A stretch of 44,908 bases of DNA from Betaproteobacteria bacterium (lineage in GTDB: Bacteria; Pseudomonadota; Gammaproteobacteria; Burkholderiales; Burkholderiaceae_C), in contig JAHECB010000004.1 in assembly GCA_024641925.1 (NCBI GenBank), positions 1-44,908 on the forward strand. Reading direction: 5' to 3'. The notes under the pieces are model-generated. The model was not told where the DNA came from and did no database searches. It saw only the letters and a list, made by a program, of their open reading frames with translations. Each line of letters opens with the position of its first letter. The stretch's first letter is position 1. Positions 1 to 9,134 of this stretch are shown piece after piece. A program made the position numbers and the translations under genes.

Positions 1-695
1 AGCGCGGCGTCGCGCACGCTCATCGTGTGCGGGCCCAGGTGCGCCACGGTGCCAAAGGGCGACAACGGGTAGGCCGGCACGCGCCCGAAACTGGGCTTCA
101 AACCCACGTTGCCGCAGAAGGCCGCCGGTATGCGCACACTGCCGGCGCCGTCGGTGCCCAGCGCGATGGGGCCCATGCCGGCGGCCACCGCCGCGGCCGC
201 GCCGCCCGAGCTGCCGCCGGGTGTCTTGCTGGGGTCCCAGGGGTTGCGTGTGATACCGCTGGCTGGCGAATTGGTTTCGCCCTTGCAGCCAAATTCCGGT
301 GTGTTGGTCTTGCCCAGCAGCACGGCGCCGGCTTCGCGCAGGCGCGCCGTGGCCGGGGCGTCCACATCCCAGGCCTGTTTCGGGTCCACGGTGTGGCTGC
401 CGCGCAATGTGGGCCAGCCCTTGGTGAGGATCAGGTCCTTGATGGAAACCGGCACGCCGTCCAGGGGCGACAACGGCTGTCCGGCCTGCCAGCGTGCGGT
501 GCTGGCACGTGCAGCGGCCAGCGCGTCTTCCGTCGCCACCAGGCAAAAGGCATTCAGGCGCGGGTTGTGCAGTTCGATACGTTTCAGCACGGCCTGCGTG
601 GCTTCCAGCGGCGACGCCCGGCCTTGTCGGTACAGCGTGGCCAGGGCGTGGCCCGTACAGTCGGCCAGGTCGGTGGGGGGGGGCGTGGTGTTCAT
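1..695 (-). CDS. Amidase (amidase signature family), 3' end truncated by window edge
   Basis: Reverse-strand translation from ATG at 695: MNTTPPPTDLADCTGHALATLYRQGRASPLEATQAVLKRIELHNPRLNAFCLVATEDAL...KTNTPEFGCKGETNS...PGGSSGGAAAAVAAGMGPIALGTDGAGSVRIPAAFCG; Gly/Ser-rich amidase signature. Absent from the ORF track because no stop lies inside the window. Confidence 0.88.
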   Translation of the reverse strand, partial: MNTTPPPTDLADCTGHALATLYRQGRASPLEATQAVLKRIELHNPRLNAFCLVATEDALAAARASTARWQAGQPLSPLDGVPVSIKDLILTKGWPTLRGSHTVDPKQAWDVDAPATARLREAGAVLLGKTNTPEFGCKGETNSPASGITRNPWDPSKTPGGSSGGAAAAVAAGMGPIALGTDGAGSVRIPAAFCGNVGLKPSFGRVPAYPLSPFGTVAHLGPHTMSVRDAA

Positions 696-874
696 GGGGC
701 GATATTGACGCCTGTGGCAACGCCACGGCGCCGGGGATTGCCCGCATATGCCAGGGTCGTCAGCGCACCTGCGCTGACCCGCATCGGCCCGCAAGCATCG
801 GCCATGCGCCGCGCCACCACCGCCGGCGGCGCTCGGGCGGCGCCAGCGTTCAGGAACTGTCAGACGCCAGGCGA

Positions 875-1564
875 TCAGCGGCGATCAGCGGCGCTGCGGC
901 CCGTGCGCGCAGCGGGCCGCAGCGCCTTGTTCGCCTTTGCCTCCCGCTGGTTCAGCCACTCCAGCCAGCCCAGCATCGGCAGGTTGGGTTGACGGTGAAC
1001 GCCATCGAGCACAAATGGGCCGGGCAGACGCTCCCGCTTGATGGCCACGCGTTGCTTGTACAGCCTGGGCCGGAAGGGGCCCTCGGGGCCGAGCGTGAAG
1101 CTCTCGCCCAACCGGGCTCCGCAGCGCGCGCAATGGCTGTGCCAATGCGCGCCAGCGACCTGGGCGCTCTGGTCACGCCGCCACCGGCCTTTGCTGAAGT
1201 CGCGCACCGCCTTGTCGACGGCAGGCGGCAGCGACACGATGCGGCGCAGCAGCGTTGTCGGCGCGTTCTCGACCTCGAACTCGGGCAGGCCCATCATGGC
1301 GAACACCGGCGTGCGTCCGCCGCACTTGGGGCAGTCGACACCGGCACGCAGCAGCATCAGTTCCTGGCAGAGCACAGGCGCACCACCGGCTCCTTCTCGT
1401 CTGCCGCCGGGTTTCAAATCGCCGCGCAAGCCGCCCGCGCGGGCGGCGCTCAGATCATCCGTGATGTCGCCAGGCCCGCGAGGCCGGCGGACGCTGCTTC
1501 GGGCAATGCTGCGTGAACTCATGAGCCCGAGTGTGAACCAGAAGCGAACGCTCGCCAAGTCCAA
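875..1564 (-). CDS. Hypothetical protein with two CxxC (zinc-ribbon-like) motifs
   Basis: ORF 229 aa (internal ATG possible at MSSRS...); CPKCG and CARCG pairs. No family recognised. Confidence 0.5.
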   Translation of the reverse strand: MDLASVRFWFTLGLMSSRSIARSSVRRPRGPGDITDDLSAARAGGLRGDLKPGGRREGAGGAPVLCQELMLLRAGVDCPKCGGRTPVFAMMGLPEFEVENAPTTLLRRIVSLPPAVDKAVRDFSKGRWRRDQSAQVAGAHWHSHCARCGARLGESFTLGPEGPFRPRLYKQRVAIKRERLPGPFVLDGVHRQPNLPMLGWLEWLNQREAKANKALRPAARTGRSAADRR

Positions 1565-1638
1565 GCCTTTTCCGCAGGGGTGCTGCCCGCCGCAGCAGCG
1601 CGCCGGCGGCTCCTGGGTGGCTGGCCGTTCACGGCCCG

Positions 1639-2997
1639 TCAGAGCGCCGGGTCGGCCCGATCAGGCTCTGCCCGGCGGGCCAGCGCTTGCAGACTGGTGC
1701 CGCCCAGCGCCGACTCGATCGCCGTTTGCATGCCGCGCAGTGCCTCTTCCACAGCATCGGGCACCGGCGCGTCCAGGGGCGCGATGAAGCCCGACTCACC
1801 GGCGCTGCGCACAGCGTCCAGCACTTGCGCCACGCTGATCAGCGCCGGGTCGCGCGCTGGCGTCAGACCGGGCGGATCGTCGGCAGTGCGCACCAGCAAG
1901 CCACTTTTGCACAATGCGTCCAGCACCACCTGCAGCACATGCAGGGGCACCGCCAAGGCTTGCGTGAAGCCTGTCGACGTGATCGGTTTTTCGCCTTCGG
2001 CAAAGCGCGACGTCGCCATCACCATCGCTGCCAGGCCGATGCGTTCGCGCATGCGGTTGCTCAGGCGCGGCTCGCCGATCTGCGGCACCAGGTATTCAGG
2101 GTGCTGCAGGTAAAAGGTCACGCTGGCACCGAACAGCAGCACCAACCAGCTCAGGTAGAGCCAGATCATGAACAGCACCAGGATCGCAAATCCGGAATAG
2201 ATCGCCGCGTACTGGCCCGACGAAGCGACGAACATCGCAAACAGCCAGCCTGCCGTCTGCCAGCCGACGCCACCGACGATGCCTCCGATCAGGGCGGGAA
2301 CCAGGCGCACGCGCGTGTTGGGGATGAAGCGATACACAAAGGCGAAGGCGAAGATCACCAGCGCGTAGGGGGCCAGCCGCCCGGCCAGCTGCAGGCCTTG
2401 GCCGAAGAGGCCAACTTCCAGCAGGCGCTTCACGATGCTGGCGTTCAGCACGGCTGCCGTCAGGCCGAGTGCCGAGAACACCAGGATCGGCCCCACCATC
2501 AGCACCGTCAGGTAGCGGCTGAAGCGTTCGCCCCACTGCCTCGGCTGCGGTATGTGCCAGATGTGGTTGAGCGATTCCTCAATCTTCTGGACCAGCGAGA
2601 TGGCCGTGTACAACAACAGCCCCAGGCCGACGGCGCCGAGAACGCCGACGTTGATGTTGACGATGAAATCGCCGATTTGCCGTGCAATCACGGCACCTTG
2701 CTCGCCCAACGGCGCCAGCAGGTTCAGCAGCAGCGGCTGAATCTGGTCATGCACGCCGAAAGCCTTCAGCACTGAAAAGCTCAACGCCAGCAGCGGCACG
2801 ATCGACAGCAGCGTGGTGTAGACCAGACTCATGGCGCGCAGCGTGAGCTGGCCCTCGAACAAGTCGCGCAGCAGTACGAGCAGGGTGCGAACGGCCCGCA
2901 AGCCGATGCCGCGCCAGCCCTTCAGCGCAGGGCCTTCAGGGCGCCAGACGAGCGCGTGCAGGCCCGAGGGCAGCAGGCCGTCCGTGCCGCGGCTCAT
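1639..2997 (-). CDS. YihY/BrkB-family inner membrane protein
   Basis: ORF 1639..3075; likely start MSRGTDG at 2997; LTLRAMSLVYTTLLSIVPLLALSFSVLKAFGVHDQIQPLLLNLLAPLG is typical of the YihY/BrkB family; C-terminal soluble domain. Confidence 0.85.
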   Translation of the reverse strand: MSRGTDGLLPSGLHALVWRPEGPALKGWRGIGLRAVRTLLVLLRDLFEGQLTLRAMSLVYTTLLSIVPLLALSFSVLKAFGVHDQIQPLLLNLLAPLGEQGAVIARQIGDFIVNINVGVLGAVGLGLLLYTAISLVQKIEESLNHIWHIPQPRQWGERFSRYLTVLMVGPILVFSALGLTAAVLNASIVKRLLEVGLFGQGLQLAGRLAPYALVIFAFAFVYRFIPNTRVRLVPALIGGIVGGVGWQTAGWLFAMFVASSGQYAAIYSGFAILVLFMIWLYLSWLVLLFGASVTFYLQHPEYLVPQIGEPRLSNRMRERIGLAAMVMATSRFAEGEKPITSTGFTQALAVPLHVLQVVLDALCKSGLLVRTADDPPGLTPARDPALISVAQVLDAVRSAGESGFIAPLDAPVPDAVEEALRGMQTAIESALGGTSLQALARRAEPDRADPAL

Positions 2998-3499
2998 GAG
3001 GCAGCCTTTTGTACTGCGCGCCGGGGGGACGTGTTGGGGTGTTGTTTGAACATGGGGTTGGAGGCGCAAGCGCAAGGGGCAGCCGGTTCAAGGCCGAAGG
3101 TCCATCGCGCGTGGCGCACAGACCGCCTCGCCAGCAGCGCCTGCTGAAAGAAAGGCGACTGCACGCAGCCGCCTTCGCGTCAGGTGGTTGCTGGTCGAAG
3201 CCCCGGGCCGGCAGTCGCCTGCCGAGACACCGACGGAGCAACGAGCTTACGTCATATCGAAGTCCTGGCGTCGACGCGTGGGGCAATGTTGAACAAGTCC
3301 CCGCTCAGGGTCGTGTCGCGCGACACGCGGCCAGGTGCCGGCTGCGGCGGCGTTCGTGCGACGATGTGAGCGCAAGCGCCACGAGCGCCTCGCATGCAGG
3401 ATGGCCTGGCATCACGCGGCGCTGCTGCCGAGGTGCAGACGCCTCGCTGGGGTTGACGTGGAGCGGAACAACACCTGAAGCATGAAAGAAAGGTCGACC

Positions 3500-4984
3500 A
3501 TGAAACTCGTCATCGCGCAGATGAAACACGAAACCAACACCTTCTCGCCCGTGCCCACGCCCTTGGCGCGGTTTGCCACCGGGGGGTCGATGCCCCCTGA
3601 AGGCAAGGACGCCATCGCCGCCTACCGCGGCACGGGTGCTGCGCTGGCGGCTTTTCTGGATCTGGCCGAGGCGGCGGGCGCCGAGGTGGTGCTGCCGATC
3701 GCGGCATCGGCGTGGCCCAGCGGGCCGGTGCACGACGCAGCCTTTGAACACATCGCCGGCCGCATCTGCGACGCCGTGGCCCAGGGTTGCGACGGCGTGC
3801 TGCTGGACCTGCACGGCGCCATGGTCACGCAGACCTATTCGGACGGTGAAGGTGAACTGCTGCGGCGCATCCGTGCCATCGCGCCCCAGGTGCCCATCGG
3901 CATCGCGCTGGACATGCACACCAACCTGTACGACACCATGGGCAACAACAGCACCGTGATGGCGGGTTACCAGACCTACCCGCATGTGGACATGTACGGC
4001 ACCGGCCAGCGTGCCGGCAAGGCGCTGCTGGCGCTGTTGCAGGGCAGCGCCCGACCCACCATGGCCTGGGGCCGCAAACCGATGCTGCCGCACGTGATGC
4101 GCCAGGGCAGCGACGACAGCCCCAACCGCGAACTGCAGGCGCGTTGCCGCGAGATGGAGGCGCAAGGCGCGCTGTCGGCCACCGTGTTTGTGGGCTTTCC
4201 GAATGCCGATATCCACGATGCAGGCCTGTCCGCCGTGGTGGTGACGGATAACGACCCGACGCGGGCCCGGCGCTGGTGCGACGAACTTCTGGACATGGCC
4301 TGGGCGCAACGCCAGGCCTTTGTCTACAAGATCGAGCCGCTGTCCGAATCCATGGCCCAAGCCCAGCGTCTGGCCGCCGGCAAACCCACCGGCCCCATCG
4401 TGCTGCTGGACCACAGCGACAACTGCGCCAGCGGCGGCACCATGGACACCATGACTGTGCTGGGCGCGATGCTGGACGCGGGATTGCAGGACGCCGCAGC
4501 GTTTGCCATCTTCGACCCCGAAGCCGTGCAGCAGATGATGGCGGCTGGCCTGGGCGCTGAAGTGACGCTGTCGCTGGGTGGCAAGCTGGACATGCCGTCC
4601 ATCGGCCTGAAGGGCCAGCCGCGGGTGGTGACCGGGCGTGTGAAGCTGCTGTGCGACGGCCATTTCCGAAACCGCGGCCCCATGGCAAGCGGCGAGATGA
4701 ACGCGATGGGCCCGACCGCGGTGCTGGACACCGGGGGCATCCAGATCGTGGTCATCAGCAACCATGTGGAGCCCCACGATCTGGCGGCCTTTGAAGCCGT
4801 GGGCATTTCACCCGACCGGCTGAAGTTCCTGATGCTGAAAAGCCGCATCCACTGGCGCGCCGGCTTGCGCAGCCTGGCCGGTGGCGTGGTGGAGTGTGCC
4901 GGCACGGGGGTGTGCACGTCGGACTACGACCTGCTGGCGTTCAAGCACGTGCGGCGGCCGATCTACCCGCTGGACGCCATCTAG
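3500..4984 (+). CDS. M81 family metallopeptidase (MlrC-like), copy 1
   Basis: MKLVIAQMKHETNTFSPVPTPLARF...DLHGAMV...DMHTNLY...TYPHVDMYGTGQRAG; MlrC/M81 hallmark motifs. Confidence 0.9.
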   Translation: MKLVIAQMKHETNTFSPVPTPLARFATGGSMPPEGKDAIAAYRGTGAALAAFLDLAEAAGAEVVLPIAASAWPSGPVHDAAFEHIAGRICDAVAQGCDGVLLDLHGAMVTQTYSDGEGELLRRIRAIAPQVPIGIALDMHTNLYDTMGNNSTVMAGYQTYPHVDMYGTGQRAGKALLALLQGSARPTMAWGRKPMLPHVMRQGSDDSPNRELQARCREMEAQGALSATVFVGFPNADIHDAGLSAVVVTDNDPTRARRWCDELLDMAWAQRQAFVYKIEPLSESMAQAQRLAAGKPTGPIVLLDHSDNCASGGTMDTMTVLGAMLDAGLQDAAAFAIFDPEAVQQMMAAGLGAEVTLSLGGKLDMPSIGLKGQPRVVTGRVKLLCDGHFRNRGPMASGEMNAMGPTAVLDTGGIQIVVISNHVEPHDLAAFEAVGISPDRLKFLMLKSRIHWRAGLRSLAGGVVECAGTGVCTSDYDLLAFKHVRRPIYPLDAI

Positions 4985-5682
4985 GCAGACCGACGACAGC
5001 AAGTCGCAGAACAGGGCGTCGTTGCGGGTGGCCGGCGCTTGGCGTTGGTCCTGCGGTTTTGCCGGTTCACCGGCTTTGTCGATTGCCCTGTTTGCCGGCG
5101 GCGTGCTGTTGTGGCCCAGCCTTTGCGCGGCTGCCATTCGGAAGGTGCGCCAGGGCGCGCCGCCGGCCTTGTGCACGGCAGCCGTTGCCCCCAGCTGCAC
5201 CACTGTCGACATCAAGCGCCCTTTGTGCTGCCATGGGCCGATGCGCCAGTTCCGCGTTTCGGCTCGGCGCGATCACTGCGTCGGCGACCACAGACAGCAG
5301 CCTCAACGACGCGCCGTCGACATCAAGCCGCGCCATTGATTCGGCTACCGAGCCGCTGTCGATGACCTGAACATTGCCGTCTGCGCTGGCCCCTCGCCAC
5401 CAGGATGCTTGTCCGCCAGGCCTATGGGCCGTCCGTCGGCGGTGACGGTGGTGACGGCGGTGATGTCGATGATGTCGGTGCAGGGCATCTGCGACGCTGT
5501 TTTTGTGCACTGCTCGACCATCGCCTGAAAAAGCGCGGTTGACAGCCGAGGGGATACCAGCGCATCATCTACGTAAATGTGCATTGTGCTCATTTAGCGC
5601 CGGCACCGATTTCTTGAAGGTGCGCAGTTGTAAGCATCTGCAACGTCATCGAGCCGGTCACCGCCCCAACCCTGGAGATTTC

Positions 5683-6126
5683 ATGCCCAGTTACCGCCTC
5701 AACGTCAACGGCGTCGACCGCACGGTCAACGTCAGTGCAGCCGACATGCCCTTGCTGTGGGTGTTGCGTGATGTCCTCAACCTGACCGGCACCAAATACG
5801 GTTGCGGCATCGAGCAGTGCAAGGCCTGCACGGTGATGATGGACGGCCAGCCTGAAAAGTCCTGTGTGGTGGATATCTCGTCAGCCGCCGGCAAGCGGGT
5901 CATCACCATCGAAGGCCTGTCCAGTGACCGTAGCCACCCGGCCCAGCAAGCCTGGATCGAACATCAGGTGCCGCAGTGTGGCTACTGCCAGTCGGGCATG
6001 TTGATGGGCGTGGCCTGTGCCATGAAGGCCGGACACCACGGCAAGGAAATCGTTTCTGAACTGGGGGGCAACCTGTGTGTGTGCGGCACCTACCAGCGCA
6101 TCAAGACCGCCGTGGCCAGCCTGTAA
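5683..6126 (+). CDS. (2Fe-2S)-binding subunit of molybdenum hydroxylase (isoquinoline 1-oxidoreductase alpha-like)
   Basis: ATG at 5683: MPSYRLNVNGVDRTVNV...GTKYGCGIEQCKACTVMMDG...CGYCQSGMLMG...CVCGTYQRI; two [2Fe-2S] cysteine motifs. Confidence 0.9.
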   Translation: MPSYRLNVNGVDRTVNVSAADMPLLWVLRDVLNLTGTKYGCGIEQCKACTVMMDGQPEKSCVVDISSAAGKRVITIEGLSSDRSHPAQQAWIEHQVPQCGYCQSGMLMGVACAMKAGHHGKEIVSELGGNLCVCGTYQRIKTAVASL

Positions 6127-6145
6127 CACCCAAGACCAACACACC

Positions 6146-8374
6146 ATGCACACCACCCTTGAACTCCAGCGCCGCCAGTTCCTGGCCGGCACCGCCGCCT
6201 TCACCCTGGGCTTCAGCCTGGGCAGCCCCGAGGCGCGGGCGCAGGCTGCGTCGCAACAGGTCAACAGCTGGCTGACCGTGGCCGGCGACAACACCGTGAC
6301 GCTGACCATCGGCGCTTCTGACATGGGCCAGGGCTCGTTCCAGGGCCTGGCCCAGGTGCTGGCCGAAGACCTGATGGTGGACCCTGCCCGGGTGCATTTG
6401 GTCCAGGGTGGCCCGACGATGGTCAACCCCGCGCCGTTGGGCAGCGCCATCAACACCGTGGGCTCCGGTGTCACGCGCAACAATTTCTGGAAGATGCGCG
6501 ACGCTGGCGCGGTGGCGCGCGAAACGCTGGTGCAGGCCGCCATGAACACCCACGGCGACCCGCTGCGATCCAACTACACCGTTGTCGACGGTGTGGTGCG
6601 GCACAGCGGGGGCACGCAGTACAGCTATGGCCAGCTGGCCGCCCAGGCCGCGCAGCTGACGCCGCCTGCCAGCGCACCCCTGGTGCCGGCATCGGCGTGG
6701 CGCAACATCGGCAAACCCCTGCAGCGCCAGGACATTCCGAGCAAGGTGGACGGCAGTGCCGTGTACGGCCTGGACACGCGGCTGCCGGGCATGTTGTTTG
6801 CCGTGGTCAAACACTGTCCGACTTTTGGCGGCGTGCTGTCGAGCACGCCCGGGACACCCAGCGGGGCCCTGGCGGTGGTGCCGCTGGAGGTGGCCGCGGG
6901 CACCGCGCGGGGTGCCGACCTGGCACACAACGTCAATGCCGTGGCCGTGGTGGCCACCACCACCTGGGACGCCATGCGGGCAGCGCGCTCACTGCGTGTC
7001 AGCTGGAAGCTGCCCTCCGACGCTGCGGCCATGAACAGCGACCAGATCCTGGCCGATGCCAAGGCGCTGCTGCAAAACGCGCCGGCCTACGCCGCAGGGG
7101 GTGCCAATCCACCCGGCACGATGTACACGGTGGAAGCCAGCACCGCCAGCGCCGACCTGGCGCTGGCCCGCGTTGATGTGAAAAAGCTGGACGCGACCTA
7201 CACCTTGCCCTATGTGGCCCATGCCTGCATGGAGGTGCTGAACTGCACCGTGGACTACGTGGCGGGCGTGCGCTGTGACGTCTACGCCCCGACACAGTCC
7301 GCACGCAATGCGCTGAGCATCACGATGGCCTTGACCGGCATGGCCGAAAGCCAGGTTCACATCCACACCATGATGCTGGGCGGTGGACTGGGCCGCAAAG
7401 CCGAAGTGGACTTCATCGCCCAGGCGGTGCAGCTGGGCATGGCCCTGCAAAAGCCGGTGCAATTGGTCTACCCCCGCGAAGAGGATTACACCCACGACCA
7501 GTACCGGCCGATGGCGGCCGTGCGGGTTCGCGCTGCGCTGGACGCCGGGCAGGCCGTGGCGGGTTGGGCCTACCGCAATGTATCCCCGTCGATCCTGGGC
7601 CAGCGGGGTGTGCCGCTGGGCGCGCGTGGTGACAGCCAGGGTTATGAAGCGTCGGCCGAGCTGCCCTACAGCTTTGGTGCCCGGCGTGTGGAATGGGTCA
7701 GCCATACGGCGTTGATACCGGTGGGTTTCTGGCGTTCGGTGGGTGCGTCGATCAACACCTTTGCCGTCGAGTCGGCCATCAACGAGCTGGCGGCGATGGC
7801 AGGGCAGGACGCGCTGCAATTCCGCCGTGCCAGGCTGACCAACCCGCGCTGGCTGGCGGTGCTGGACGCCGTGGCCGGTGCGTCGGGTTGGGGCGCTCCG
7901 CTGCCGGCCGGCACGGCACGCGGTGTGGCCATTGGGGCGGCGTTCAACACCATCGTAGCCATGGTGGTGGAAGCCAGTGGCAGCAGCGCCACCAACGTCA
8001 AGGTCAAGAAAGTGTGGGTGGCGCTGGACAGCTACCTGACGGTGAACCCGCTGAACGTGGAAGCGCAGATCGTTGGCGGCGTGGTGCACGCCATCAACGC
8101 CACGCTGTACGGCCAGCAGACCTTTGTCAACGGCGCAGCGCAACGCAAGAACTTCGACACCAACGCCATGATCCGCCTGGGCCAGATGCCGCTGGTGAAA
8201 GTGGTGGTGCTGCCACCGCCGGCAGAAGCCGACCGAACCGTGGCCATTGGCGGCGTGGGTGAACTGGGTGTGCCCACCTTTGCGCCTGCGCTGGCCGGTG
8301 CGCTGCTCAAGTTGACGGGCCAGCCGGTGCGCAGCCTGCCGCTGCAGCCCAATGCGCGGGGCAGCGGGGGCTGA
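6146..8374 (+). CDS. Xanthine dehydrogenase family molybdopterin-binding subunit (isoquinoline 1-oxidoreductase beta-like), Tat signal
   Basis: ATG at 6146: MHTTLELQRRQFLAGTAAFTLGF (twin-arginine), then molybdopterin-binding motifs (ASDMGQGSFQGLAQVLAEDL, GGGLGRKAEVDF, VGFWRSVG); immediately downstream of the 2Fe-2S subunit. Confidence 0.9.
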   Translation: MHTTLELQRRQFLAGTAAFTLGFSLGSPEARAQAASQQVNSWLTVAGDNTVTLTIGASDMGQGSFQGLAQVLAEDLMVDPARVHLVQGGPTMVNPAPLGSAINTVGSGVTRNNFWKMRDAGAVARETLVQAAMNTHGDPLRSNYTVVDGVVRHSGGTQYSYGQLAAQAAQLTPPASAPLVPASAWRNIGKPLQRQDIPSKVDGSAVYGLDTRLPGMLFAVVKHCPTFGGVLSSTPGTPSGALAVVPLEVAAGTARGADLAHNVNAVAVVATTTWDAMRAARSLRVSWKLPSDAAAMNSDQILADAKALLQNAPAYAAGGANPPGTMYTVEASTASADLALARVDVKKLDATYTLPYVAHACMEVLNCTVDYVAGVRCDVYAPTQSARNALSITMALTGMAESQVHIHTMMLGGGLGRKAEVDFIAQAVQLGMALQKPVQLVYPREEDYTHDQYRPMAAVRVRAALDAGQAVAGWAYRNVSPSILGQRGVPLGARGDSQGYEASAELPYSFGARRVEWVSHTALIPVGFWRSVGASINTFAVESAINELAAMAGQDALQFRRARLTNPRWLAVLDAVAGASGWGAPLPAGTARGVAIGAAFNTIVAMVVEASGSSATNVKVKKVWVALDSYLTVNPLNVEAQIVGGVVHAINATLYGQQTFVNGAAQRKNFDTNAMIRLGQMPLVKVVVLPPPAEADRTVAIGGVGELGVPTFAPALAGALLKLTGQPVRSLPLQPNARGSGG

Positions 8375-8403
8375 AGTGGGCTGAAGGGCCGGGGCGGCCG
8401 GCG

Positions 8404-9123
8404 TCAGCCGCTGAAACGGCTGCGCCAGTTCAACAAGTCATCCTCGATGGCCTGGCGCAGCGCCTGCAGGTCGGCCTTGCGCAGGCGCTGCTTGGTCGCC
8501 GCAAAGGCTTCGGCGTTCAGGCCGGCCAGCCGCTGCACCTGGGCCTGGCTGGCGCTGTCCAGCGCTTCGGCCGGCACCACCAGGTCCAGAAAGCCGGCGG
8601 CCACCGCTTCTTCGGGGGTGTAGGGCTGGGCGGTGCACGCGGCCAGATTCAGGTGCGGCGGCGAAAGCCGCATGCGGCAGACCTGGATGGCGAAGTAGGG
8701 CAGCGTCATGCCGATCTGCACCTCGTTGGCCTGCACCCGTGAGCCGGCGTTGACACCCACCCGCACGTCCGCGCTCAACAGTAAAAAAGCGCCCATGGCC
8801 ATGGCATGGCCGGTGCAGACGGCCAGCACCGGCACCGGCAGTGACAACAGGCGTTCGGTGAGCAGCGCGCCCGCATGCAGCATGGCCAGCGTGTCGGCCG
8901 GGCTGCGTTTGAACACGGCCAAGTCGAAGCCGCCGCTGAACATGCCGGGCCGGCCGCGCAGCACCACCACTTTGGCCCGGTCGGCTTGAGCCCGATCCAG
9001 CGCGGCGTTGATGGCGGCCAGCATCGGCAGGCCCATGACGTTGGCTTTGCCGTCGTCCAAGGTCAGCGTGGCGATGAGGTCGGCGAAGGTGTAGGCGACG
9101 GGTTGTGGCACGCTGGTTTCCAC
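8404..9123 (-). CDS. Enoyl-CoA hydratase/isomerase family protein
   Basis: Probable GTG start at 9123 (VETSVPQPVAYTFADLIATLTLDDGKANVMGLPMLAAINAALDRAQ...RGRPGMFSGGFDLAVF); crotonase fold motifs. Confidence 0.85.
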   Translation of the reverse strand: METSVPQPVAYTFADLIATLTLDDGKANVMGLPMLAAINAALDRAQADRAKVVVLRGRPGMFSGGFDLAVFKRSPADTLAMLHAGALLTERLLSLPVPVLAVCTGHAMAMGAFLLLSADVRVGVNAGSRVQANEVQIGMTLPYFAIQVCRMRLSPPHLNLAACTAQPYTPEEAVAAGFLDLVVPAEALDSASQAQVQRLAGLNAEAFAATKQRLRKADLQALRQAIEDDLLNWRSRFSG

Positions 9124-9134
9124 TTGGGGCGGTC

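Noticed and set aside
27-1787. Long + strand ORFs (321, 340, 249 aa) opposite the amidase and CxxC genes
   Set aside because: Low-complexity Arg/Ala/Gly-rich shadow translations typical of high-GC antisense frames; no recognisable motif.
3305-4777. 490-aa minus-strand ORF antisense to M81 copy 1
   Set aside because: His/Gly/Gln-rich shadow frame; M81 on the + strand has clear family motifs.
5204-5327. Direct repeat GTCGACATCAAGC (two copies ~111 nt apart)
   Set aside because: Only two short copies; no third unit, no associated structure or mobile element.
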